This document shows, one piece after another, positions 7,957-15,205 of a stretch of 64,000 nt of DNA (position 1 is its first letter; every line of letters starts with the position of its first letter). The notes below the pieces were generated by a model. It was not told the DNA's origin and ran no database searches. It worked only from the letters and a program-made list of their open reading frames with translations. The stretch is taken from positions 1-64,000 of the forward strand of contig DDVX01000017.1 of assembly GCA_002345575.1 (NCBI GenBank). The letters are read 5' to 3'. A program made the translations under genes and the position numbers. Origin of the DNA: Stutzerimonas stutzeri. GTDB lineage: Bacteria > Pseudomonadota > Gammaproteobacteria > Pseudomonadales > Pseudomonadaceae.

Positions 7957-9534
7957 TCATGTACCCAACCGATGATGCCGACGAATTCGACGGAGCAGGA
8001 GCAGGCCGAGTCCGAGTGCGGTCAGGCCAAGGACAGGCCAATCCCGCCAGCGCACATAAGGGGGCGCGCCAGTTCGCGGTGTCACTTCGGCGCTGAGGGT
8101 GGCCACTTCGAACTGCGGAGCACGCTTGAGCACTTTGCCCTCATGATTGATGGCTGCTGTGATACCGGTGTTCGTGGCTCGAAGAAGGTCACGTCCGGTT
8201 TCGATGGCACGCATGCGTGCCATCTGGAAATGCTGGAGGGGGCCGAGCGAGCTGCCGAACCAGGCATCGTTGCTGACATTCACCAGTAACTGCGCTTCGG
8301 GCAGAAGCTCAGTGACTTCGGCACCAAAGACCGCCTCGTAGCAGATGAGTGCCCCTACGGGCACCCCTGCTGCATTCAGGACGTGCGCTTCCCGTCCCGG
8401 TGTGAAGTCGGACATGGGCGCCCCGAGCACGTCGAGGGCCGACCCCAAAAGATCCCGAAACGGAACATATTCACCGAAGGGCACCAGGTGGCGTTTGTAG
8501 TAGAAGCCTGAGGGATCGGAGAGGCTTACCACGGCGTTGTAGGTACGGCCCTCCGCCTCGCGTACCGGGACGCCAATCATTAACGATGTGCCTGCCTGAT
8601 CGGCTAACGCCTCAAGCTCAGCAAGATATGCTTTGGCCTGGTCATGCCACATCGGGATTGCCGCTTCTGGCCAGATCACGATATCGGCTCCGAGATGCTG
8701 CGCGGTAAGCGCCTGATAGCGCTCAAGTGTGATGTCCCGGTATCTCGGGTCCCATTTCTTGTCTTGCGCGATGTTTCCTTGCAAGAGGACGACATCGATC
8801 GGGTCAGCGGCTGGCTGCGTCCATTCACGATCCAGCAGTTGCAAGCCGGCGAGGGTAGCGACTAACACGGCACCGACTACCGCAGCACGGCGCAGGCTTG
8901 GCCCCTGGACAACCCAGGCAAGCCCGCCAGCGAGAAGTGCCACCAGTAAACTCACGCCAAGCACGCCAAAGACGGGAGCGATAGTGGCAAGTGTGGTGTC
9001 GGTCTGGCTGTAGCCAATGAAGAGCCAGGGAAAGCCGGTCAAGAACCAGGTGCGCATCCATTCACTCAGCACCCATGCCGCAGGTAGCCCTAGCCAGAGT
9101 GCCATTGCATCCATCTCAGGGCGCAGGCAGCGCACGAGGTACGCGACGCCCCATGGAAAGAGGGCGAGCAGCGAGACAAAGGCCGCCGTGACTAACACCG
9201 CCACCACGGGGCCATTGCCGTACTGGCTAATGCTGATAAAGACCCAGGAGACACCCACGCCGAAGTAGCCAAGGCCAAAGAGGTAGGCCGACCACAGCGC
9301 CTGACGCCTTGAAGACTGCGCGGTCAGGACAAAAAATGTTGCCAGAGCGATCACCGCAAGCCATGCCCAGCCCACAGGGGCAAAGGCAAGCGGCATGGCG
9401 CCTCCAGCAAGTAGAGCCATCCCCCCTGTCAGAAGCGGCTTATAGCGCACGCCCGTGTATAGGCTAGAGGGTAGCGCGCACTTATCACCCAATGCTCTCT
9501 CGCCTCCGAATCCAGGATCAACCCTGTGGCTCAT
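7957..9534 (-). CDS. lnt: apolipoprotein N-acyltransferase (Lnt)
   Basis: A 525-residue inner-membrane enzyme that adds the third acyl chain to lipoproteins. An N-terminal block of hydrophobic segments (about residues 30–225) is followed by a periplasmic nitrilase-like domain. The expected triad is visible: Glu in 'IVIWPEAAIP', Lys before 'RHLVPFGEYVPF', and Cys in 'GALICYEAVFG'. Length fits the family. It precedes lspA, so the mobile element carries two of the three steps of lipoprotein maturation. A chromosomal lnt is expected elsewhere; this is an unusual accessory copy on a metal-resistance element. Confidence 0.95.
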   Translation of the reverse strand: MSHRVDPGFGGERALGDKCALPSSLYTGVRYKPLLTGGMALLAGGAMPLAFAPVGWAWLAVIALATFFVLTAQSSRRQALWSAYLFGLGYFGVGVSWVFISISQYGNGPVVAVLVTAAFVSLLALFPWGVAYLVRCLRPEMDAMALWLGLPAAWVLSEWMRTWFLTGFPWLFIGYSQTDTTLATIAPVFGVLGVSLLVALLAGGLAWVVQGPSLRRAAVVGAVLVATLAGLQLLDREWTQPAADPIDVVLLQGNIAQDKKWDPRYRDITLERYQALTAQHLGADIVIWPEAAIPMWHDQAKAYLAELEALADQAGTSLMIGVPVREAEGRTYNAVVSLSDPSGFYYKRHLVPFGEYVPFRDLLGSALDVLGAPMSDFTPGREAHVLNAAGVPVGALICYEAVFGAEVTELLPEAQLLVNVSNDAWFGSSLGPLQHFQMARMRAIETGRDLLRATNTGITAAINHEGKVLKRAPQFEVATLSAEVTPRTGAPPYVRWRDWPVLGLTALGLGLLLLRRIRRHHRLGT

Positions 9535-9690
9535 GCTTTCTTGCTCCGCTTAATCAAGCTGCGTCAATTCATTCGGCCGGCTGGCCAGGGTGGCAAAGTG
9601 AATGTTTCTGGACTCGACTAGGTGCGCCGTAAGCTGGGAGCTGCTTCGTATTCGGCCAGCACGACAGTGGCTGTGTTGGGGAGCAGTACG

Positions 9691-10452
9691 TTAGCTTTGC
9701 GATACCACCCCTTCCAAGCCCGCTGATACCAGAACGAACAGGACGAAGCCGCCTATGAAAGCCAGCGGTGAGATGTGCGTATCGTCACCGCTCTCGTGAG
9801 CCTCGGAGACCATATCTTCGATGGCAGCGACCGTGAGAAGGCCTGCCGTGAACGTCAGTGCCGCTAGCTTAAATGCCTCCGGCTGGTTCCTGAGTACGAA
9901 GTAAGCAAAGACGGCTGCCGAGAGCACAGGAATCGCGAAGGAAGCAGAGAGCAGTATCCGCTTGCTACGAGGGATTCCTTTATCTTTCATGGTGGCGATC
10001 GTCGCAAAGCCCTCAGGAACATCGGCGAGAACCTGACCCGCCGCCAGGATTATCGCGACCGACGGTGAGACCGCCGACCCCGCCCCGATCAGGAGGCCAT
10101 CGCTGAACAGGTCGATGGATACGGCGATATAGATCATCCAGACACTCGTCTGACCGCCTTCTCCCTGCTGGCCTTGTCGCTTCTGGAGACTCTCAACGAG
10201 CTTCTCGATACCTACGTAAGCAATGCCGCCCAGCGCGAAAGCGAGGGCGATTACCCAGGCTGAGAGGTTCTCTAGCACGCGCGGCATGATTTCAACCGCC
10301 ACCACCGCAATGACGAGGCCGGCAGCGCCGTGAAGGGCGTAATTGAGACGGCGCCCGGTAGTTCGGGAGGCCTCCGCAGCGAGCCCACCACTAAAATTGC
10401 CTAAGGCGGGCAACAGCGCCAGGCCGAGTACCAGCCAGATACTATCCATCAT
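9691..10452 (-). CDS. ZIP-family metal transporter
   Basis: A 253-residue inner-membrane protein with about eight hydrophobic segments. It has the ZIP-type metal-site helices: 'VSIDLFSDGLLIGAG' (helix 4) and 'DVPEGFATIA' (helix 5, where many ZIPs have HEGLA). ZIP proteins move Zn2+, Fe2+ or related divalent ions, usually inwards; direction and metal here are not shown by sequence. It lies downstream of the CDF gene on the same strand, inside the metal cargo of the ISPpu12-like element. Upstream, 10,453–10,594 has no gene. Confidence 0.88.
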   Translation of the reverse strand: MMDSIWLVLGLALLPALGNFSGGLAAEASRTTGRRLNYALHGAAGLVIAVVAVEIMPRVLENLSAWVIALAFALGGIAYVGIEKLVESLQKRQGQQGEGGQTSVWMIYIAVSIDLFSDGLLIGAGSAVSPSVAIILAAGQVLADVPEGFATIATMKDKGIPRSKRILLSASFAIPVLSAAVFAYFVLRNQPEAFKLAALTFTAGLLTVAAIEDMVSEAHESGDDTHISPLAFIGGFVLFVLVSAGLEGVVSQS

Positions 10453-10594
10453 CTTCCTTCCTTGGTTGATTCCTAGATACGCTACCTTGCTGGCTCCGAG
10501 CCTTCGCGCTATATGCTGTCGTTCAGGCCTAGCGCGCTTGTACAGCCACTTCGATCAAGTGTCCCAGGCATCGATAGCTGCGTACCGTGCAGCC

Positions 10595-11515
10595 TCACCC
10601 CTTGAGCGCCAGGATGCGCCGAGCGCCGTTGAGGACGATCAGGCCCACGATGGTACCGATAATCAGGTCAGGGTAGCTGGACCCCGTCCAGGCGACCAAG
10701 GCACCGGCGGCGATGACGCCCATGTTGATCACCACATCATTGGCCGAGAATATCCAGCTTGCCTTCATATGCGCGCCGCCTTCGCGGTGCTTGGATATCA
10801 ACAGCAGGCAACCGGTATTGGCGATCAACGCGACGAAGGCGATCGCCATCATCATCAGCGATTCAGGCTCACTACCGAAAACAAAGCGTCGCACCACCTC
10901 GACGAGTACGCCGATAGCCAAAATCAGTTGCAGTACCCCTGCCAGATGCGCGGCACGTACCTGCATTTTCGCACTGCGCCCTACGGCATAGAGAGCCAGG
11001 CCATAGACGGCTGCATCGGCAAACATATCCAGGGAATCAGCGATCAGGCCGGTAGACTGGGCGATCAGGCCAGCAGTCATTTCCACCACGAACATGATCG
11101 CATTGATACCGAGCAACACGCGCAGAGTGCCTGACTCCTGCGTAGCAGAGACTGCCGAGCTCTCAGCGGCCTTGATCGTCTCTGGGTCGGCAATGACGGT
11201 TTCCTGAAGAGAGGCGCCTAGCCCCAAGGTCGCCAGTTTCGCGGTAATGGGCTCAGCCTCGCCGTCATGCACGACCTCCAATCGGCGGTTCGACAAGTCG
11301 AAGGACAGCGTTCGAATCTCATCAAAGCCGTTCAGCGCCAAGCGGATCATCCGTTCTTCTGAGGGACAATCCATCTTCGGCACAGCATACACGCTGACCC
11401 ATTCCCCTGACGCTTCGGAGGAGACCGGCATATCGGTATCCGCTGCAGGCGTTGCATCGCAGCTACATGGGCCACCACAGGCTTTACTCACGATACGGCT
11501 CCAGTTAACCAACAT
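10595..11515 (-). CDS. CDF-family cation efflux protein with N-terminal HMA-like domain
   Basis: A 306-residue protein. Residues about 1–100 hold a cysteine-rich start ('CGGPCSC') and a heavy-metal-associated-like fold with 'VPKMDCPSEERM'. A CDF transmembrane region follows, with metal-site patterns 'DSLDMFADAAVY' and 'SANDVVINM' (D-x3-D and N-D types). CDF proteins export Zn2+, Cd2+ or Co2+ by proton antiport; the MDCxxE segment suggests metal delivery or sensing at the N-terminus. It is divergent from the MerR-type regulator with a MerR-like operator in between, so metal induction is likely. ISPpu12 carries a related transporter. Confidence 0.9.
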   Translation of the reverse strand: MLVNWSRIVSKACGGPCSCDATPAADTDMPVSSEASGEWVSVYAVPKMDCPSEERMIRLALNGFDEIRTLSFDLSNRRLEVVHDGEAEPITAKLATLGLGASLQETVIADPETIKAAESSAVSATQESGTLRVLLGINAIMFVVEMTAGLIAQSTGLIADSLDMFADAAVYGLALYAVGRSAKMQVRAAHLAGVLQLILAIGVLVEVVRRFVFGSEPESLMMMAIAFVALIANTGCLLLISKHREGGAHMKASWIFSANDVVINMGVIAAGALVAWTGSSYPDLIIGTIVGLIVLNGARRILALKG

Positions 11516-11533
11516 AGATTGCTAGTATTAAAA

Positions 11534-11557
11534 ACTATATAGCTACTATAAGGTCAA
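11534..11557 (-). promoter_or_regulatory. MerR-type promoter/operator for the CDF gene
   Basis: On the minus strand this reads TTGACC followed by an imperfect palindrome TTATAGTAGCTATATAG and then TTTAAT at a stretched spacing of about 19 bp. A long spacer with the dyad inside it is the hallmark of MerR/CadR/PbrR-controlled promoters. Transcription would start only a few bases before the annotated CDF start, giving a very short leader. Confidence 0.7.
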
Positions 11558-11589
11558 TGGGACAGATGATCCGTTGAGGAGTAAGCCTG

Positions 11590-12024
11590 ATGCGCATTGG
11601 TCAGTTAGCCCAGATAGCGGGTATCGACACGCAGACGATCCGCTTCTATGAGCAGCAGGGCCTGTTGCCGCCGCCAGAACGGCAGGAGAATGGTTACCGT
11701 GTCTATACCGAGAAGCATGGCGAGTGGCTTGCCTTTATCCGCCGCTGCCGAATTCTGGACCTGTCACTGACAGAGATTCGCGAGCTACAGAGCTATCAGG
11801 ACGACCCTCGCCAGCCCTGTACCGCCGTCAACGCCATGCTCGATGACCACATCTCTCATGTGCGGTCGCAGATAACTGCTCTGCAAGCGCTTGAGCAACA
11901 ACTCGTTTCACTGAGGGCGAGTTGCAACGAGGGTCGGGAGATCAATGCCTGCGGCATCCTGACGGGGATCAGCGAGGAGAGCAAACAACAGCTGTATAGG
12001 GCTAGCTCAGGCCGTAAGGACTGA
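11590..12024 (+). CDS. MerR-family metal-responsive regulator (CadR/PbrR-like)
   Basis: A 144-residue regulator. An N-terminal MerR winged helix ('IGQLAQIAGIDTQTIRFYEQ') leads to a dimerisation helix and a C-terminal metal-binding part. Cysteines in 'RQPCTAVN', 'RASCNEG' and 'NACGIL' match the three-cysteine arrangement of Cd/Pb-sensing CadR and PbrR proteins. GAGGAG lies eight bases before ATG 11,590. It is transcribed divergently from the CDF gene and probably both represses and activates the promoter between them. The ligand (Cd, Pb or Zn) is inferred from the cysteine pattern. Confidence 0.9.
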   Translation: MRIGQLAQIAGIDTQTIRFYEQQGLLPPPERQENGYRVYTEKHGEWLAFIRRCRILDLSLTEIRELQSYQDDPRQPCTAVNAMLDDHISHVRSQITALQALEQQLVSLRASCNEGREINACGILTGISEESKQQLYRASSGRKD

Positions 12025-12235
12025 GCAGAGACATGCCGGACCTTGCAGTGACATTGTGAATGCATGGTGTGTTGATCGCGAAGCCTCACTGCGTATCTCG
12101 GCATGCGAACCTGGGCGTTGCTGCAAACTTGCAGGGGCCGTGAAGAAGAGTCGTCATCAACCAGGTAATCCGCTGAGCTGATGGTTGGTTCCGTCATCAT
12201 GATATGAGCCAATCAACCAAAAAATCCGGATACCC

Positions 12236-12243
12236 AATTTAAT
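12236..12243. repeat. right copy of 8-bp target-site duplication (AATTTAAT)
   Basis: Exact copy of 6,387–6,394. It directly follows the right terminal inverted repeat of the ISPpu12-like element and continues into the RES toxin reading frame. Confidence 0.9.
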
Positions 12244-12448
12244 TCACTGGTCTAGCTCTTGGTACGCATGGCGCCTCGACCGCGAGCTCTACCAGGACAC
12301 CTGGGACTGTGGAATGGGTGCGTACAAGATGTGGGGCCGTTGGAATCCTCCGGGACGAAACGTCGTGTATGCCTCCGTGGACCCCTCAACCGACATTTTG
12401 GAGGCAGCCCAAGTTGGCGGAATGACGGGAGGCAAAAATGGGGCGTAA
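12242..12448 (+). pseudogene. RES-domain toxin, split by the ISPpu12-like element and truncated
   Basis: The first codons (GTG AAT TTA AT, 6,384–6,394) lie on the far side of the mobile element. From 12,242 the frame resumes as 'IHWSSSWYAWRLDRELY', 'GMGAYKMWGRWNPPGRN' and 'VVYASVDPSTDILEAA', the GRWN-x-x-G and VYAS core of RES toxins. It ends at a TAA at 12,446 after about 72 codons in total, roughly half the usual domain, so the C-terminus was lost in a separate event near 12,405. RES toxins deplete NAD+; this one cannot be functional. Confidence 0.85.
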
Positions 12449-12605
12449 TCGTGTCGAGCGCTCTGAGTCGTAGAAAGGCCTGGACGAGAGTCAGCGGCTG
12501 GTTAGAGCAAATCGTCGCTGCTGCGTGGCTTCTATCACGGCGCTTCATCGCAGCGGCAACTGTCGTACCATGCCATCGGAGCAAGCGTGAGCACGCGAGG
12601 TTTCG

Positions 12606-12791
12606 ATGAAAAAGCGGAAACGTACATCTGAAGCTGAAATGATAGCTCGATTCCGAGAAGAAGCGCGCTTGGTGTTGGCTAAACGCCATGGTGCTCAAGG
12701 GCGCTTGTTAGCTATTGCCGCTGCCGCGGGTCGAGATATGGAGCCGGTCGGCCGCTTGGCCGGTTCTACCCTTAAAATAAAGGATATCTAG
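12606..12791 (+). CDS. small hypothetical protein
   Basis: A 61-residue, basic, probably helical protein starting 'MKKRKRTSEAEMIARFREEA'. GAGG lies five bases before ATG. No family is recognised. It sits between the truncated RES toxin and an orphan antitoxin-like gene, so it may be a surviving fragment of a larger gene; the coding call rests mostly on the ribosome-binding site. Confidence 0.35.
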   Translation: MKKRKRTSEAEMIARFREEARLVLAKRHGAQGRLLAIAAAAGRDMEPVGRLAGSTLKIKDI

Positions 12792-12834
12792 GGCGGAAAC
12801 TGGTTAGAGGCGCTCATGATTCGTAGTTGCGCCG

Positions 12835-13188
12835 CTACAAGTTCCGTATCGAAGCTAGGTAGCGGTGCACCTCCGCCAGTTCAGCAGTGCGCCCTGACAG
12901 CATGAACTGCAGAGCGCTTTGGCCGTTGAAGAGGGGTGTTTTGTTGGGTTTTCTAACCCAATGGTAGCCGTAGTCGGCATGATTGCTGAAGATCACCCTC
13001 AAGGATCTGTGGATCCCCATCAGGTAGGAAATCCTCTCCATGAGATCGTGGCACAGGCATACCTCTGGCAAACACTTGTACTTGTGATAGGCGGCGTCGC
13101 CTATTATTCCCAGCAGAACTTTCTGCTCAGCTTCAGAGCAGTCCCATTTTTCCATAAGGCCGATGGACCTGTCATTCCTCTTGTACAT
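12835..13188 (-). CDS. orphan ParS/MbcA-type antitoxin-like protein
   Basis: A 117-residue protein. Its second half, 'HRSLRVIFSNHADYGYHWV', 'RKPNKTPLFNGQSALQFML' and 'SGRTAELAEVHRYLASIRN', is the typical C-terminal toxin-binding part of MbcA/ParS/Xre antitoxins (WxRxPN, GxSALxxMLSG, VxxYL). The N-terminal half is short and may still form the DNA-binding helices. No RES or other toxin lies beside it on the same strand. It faces away from the other, intact antitoxin at 5.9 kb, so it is a separate relic or solitary regulator. Confidence 0.7.
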   Translation of the reverse strand: MYKRNDRSIGLMEKWDCSEAEQKVLLGIIGDAAYHKYKCLPEVCLCHDLMERISYLMGIHRSLRVIFSNHADYGYHWVRKPNKTPLFNGQSALQFMLSGRTAELAEVHRYLASIRNL

Positions 13189-13524
13189 CTCTTCTGTGCA
13201 AGACTACACGGCCGGCGGCATGCTCACCCTGTTCCGTCACTACCTTCAGTCCTGGTTTGACGACGCCTCCATGTACGCTTTCTCATGTCCTTTCGATCCG
13301 GTATGTACGGATTCAGGGGGCGCGTGCAGCGGTTGTGTGCAGACCGAGCTGGCTGCAAGACATTCAACTATGGACTGTCCCGCGCTTACCTGCATGGCGG
13401 CAACACGAGTCGTAACGGGACGCGGTATCCTCCAAGGGATACTGGGATGGGTCGCACGGAGACGCATGATGTCCTCGTGGAGTGTGTAAACATCTGGTTC
13501 CCAGTCCCACCTCCGGAGCGACCT
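13189..13524. other. non-coding gap between cargo and recombinase operon
   Basis: I see no supportable gene or terminator here. It separates the orphan antitoxin-like gene from the 3' end of the recombinase operon. Confidence 0.4.
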
Positions 13525-14733
13525 TTACACTTCTTTTGCGAGCGATCTCGCCGTTTCGATCTGGGAAGTGATCATCGAAAGCTGTGTTTGCAGCAGTATA
13601 CGACACTCCTCGAGCGAGCTGATCCCAGAATCAGACAAAGTCATTGCGATAGCCACATCGACATATGATCTGAATGTTGTAGAAACTTTTTTATGACCCG
13701 CTTGCTGAGTTAGCCGCAACTCGATGCTACGCCTGTCTATTTCGGCGTTCTCGCCGGCTTTGTAAAGCGACAGCTGAATGCGATACAGATAAGCAGCATA
13801 ACGTGTCAACGCATAGCGCCGCAGCGCGTGCGGCGAAATTTCACTATCTACAGAATCGAGCAGGTCGGTGATAGCTTGCGCAGTAAACGTGCCGCCGTTT
13901 GCATTATAAGTGCTGACAAACACAACGCCAGGATCATGGCCAGCATGGCACTTTCGGACTATCTCCGGACGCTCATACGCAATGTAATCAAGGGTCTCTT
14001 GAATCAGAGAGGACTCGACCTCAACGTCACGTACCTTGCTAAACTTTGTGCCTTTGGTCAAAGTGACCATCACCATGGTTCCGGGCTTGAACTTGGTCGG
14101 AATTGCACTCACAGGCAGGGATACAACCTCCAAGCGCCTCAGTCCTGCCTCCGCCATCCAACGAAGCATCAATTGATTGCGCACATTAATTTCTTCGGCG
14201 AGCGGGTGCCCACATTCCAAAGTTTTATTAGCAATGCCATCTTTCAGGGCTGCAATTTCGTCTGCGGACGGAATACGCTTTCTTGCCTGCTGAACAGTTC
14301 CAAGCAAAAAAGGAATTTTATAGTTCGCACTACTCGCTTGCGTCGTCAGATTTACGACGATACGAAACACTCGACCGCTTAGCATGTCGTTAGAACCGAT
14401 CACTCCACGACACAAGCCCGTGTTTTCGGCATACCAATAGAAGGCGCAGACGGATGAAACTCGGTAATTAATAGCTTTTGCTTCAAGGTCGCCAGAGATC
14501 TTTAGCTCATCACGATACTTGCACAAAAGCCTGTCTGTGACATCGTAAATATCGCGTGCACCAAGCCAGTTCAACCACGCCTTGAGTCGATATGCGATCT
14601 GACGAACATAGGATTTCTCATGACACTGTACGCTTTCAAGATCAAGCAAATATTGAGTTACGTGACGCTGAAGCACTCCCGACTCATCAATAACGATGTG
14701 CTGTCCATTTTTCGTCGGCAATAGCTCATACAT
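13525..14733 (-). CDS. tyrosine recombinase, fourth gene of the gin-like operon
   Basis: 402 residues from ATG 14,733, preferred because GGGAGG lies seven bases upstream; longer open starts run back over the previous gene. An N-terminal SAM-like DNA-binding region is followed by a C-terminal catalytic domain with all diagnostic boxes: 'GLRRLEVVSLP' (Arg I), 'SPHALRRYALTRY' (HxLR) and 'AGHKKVSTTFRSYVDV' (His and nucleophilic Tyr). It therefore looks catalytically complete. It overlaps the small preceding gene by eight bases. In GInt islands all four operon genes are needed for integration and excision; this is by position the ginD equivalent. Confidence 0.88.
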   Translation of the reverse strand: MYELLPTKNGQHIVIDESGVLQRHVTQYLLDLESVQCHEKSYVRQIAYRLKAWLNWLGARDIYDVTDRLLCKYRDELKISGDLEAKAINYRVSSVCAFYWYAENTGLCRGVIGSNDMLSGRVFRIVVNLTTQASSANYKIPFLLGTVQQARKRIPSADEIAALKDGIANKTLECGHPLAEEINVRNQLMLRWMAEAGLRRLEVVSLPVSAIPTKFKPGTMVMVTLTKGTKFSKVRDVEVESSLIQETLDYIAYERPEIVRKCHAGHDPGVVFVSTYNANGGTFTAQAITDLLDSVDSEISPHALRRYALTRYAAYLYRIQLSLYKAGENAEIDRRSIELRLTQQAGHKKVSTTFRSYVDVAIAMTLSDSGISSLEECRILLQTQLSMITSQIETARSLAKEV

Positions 14734-15205
14734 TTGAGCCTCCCTTGAGCTTGTTGACACTGAATTGCTTGTCTGCCCATTGGGCTTGTTGCAAGGAGAT
14801 GCGCTGCTCAAGTTCACGCACCTGATCAAGCAATTCAACGATGGTTTGCGACAAGCCAGGCACCATCGTTTCATATTTTTTTACCTTCGCGTCAAGTTCG
14901 CTAATTCGCTTTGACTTGAGACAAATGCCCTGCTCAGCCCTGCCGTTCTCCAAAACCGACTGTGCGCTCGCCAGTGACGAGATCACACGCTCGTGAGTGG
15001 CTGAACCCGTCCTAAGTTGATCACCGGCCTTAGAGACGCTCTCGTAGGGCTCAGAAGCCAAGGCAGCAAACCAGTTGAGGGTGAACTTCTTCGGAATTGG
15101 AAAATCGGCCACCCCGTTTTCGATGTAGTGCTTCAGACCGTTGAGCTTGCGCTGTATCTTCTGCTCTGTCTTTTGCCGGTTCGCTTCACTAACATGCTTA
15201 GACAT
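14726..15205 (-). CDS. small coiled-coil protein, third gene of the gin-like operon
   Basis: 159 residues from ATG 15,205 ('MSKHVSEANRQKTEQKIQ'), chosen because the preceding gene ends right there (8-bp overlap); the longer open frame covers that gene. It is helical and charged, with a heptad-like C-terminal region ('LDAKVKKYETMVPGLSQTI', 'ELLDQVRELEQRI'). It matches the position and size of the small helical (helix-loop-helix-like) protein of GInt operons, which is required for movement and presumably bridges or directs the recombinases. It has no recombinase motifs. Confidence 0.8.
   Translation of the reverse strand: MSKHVSEANRQKTEQKIQRKLNGLKHYIENGVADFPIPKKFTLNWFAALASEPYESVSKAGDQLRTGSATHERVISSLASAQSVLENGRAEQGICLKSKRISELDAKVKKYETMVPGLSQTIVELLDQVRELEQRISLQQAQWADKQFSVNKLKGGSNV

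Larger units (their letters stand above)
6395..12235. mobile_element. ISPpu12-like ISL3-family element with metal-resistance and lipoprotein-maturation cargo
   Basis: A 5,841-bp element. Both ends begin GGGTATCCGGATT and continue imperfectly through TGGTTGAT, giving about 28-bp inverted repeats (6,395–6,423 and 12,207–12,235). They are flanked by the exact duplication AATTTAAT. Contents in order: a broken ISL3 transposase, lspA, lnt, ZIP transporter, CDF transporter, and a divergent MerR regulator. ISPpu12 of Pseudomonas putida is known to carry lspA plus MerR-like and cation-transporter genes; this copy is longer, with lnt and zip added. The transposase is degenerate, so movement would need one supplied in trans. 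Removing the element and one duplication restores the RES toxin start exactly. Confidence 0.92.
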
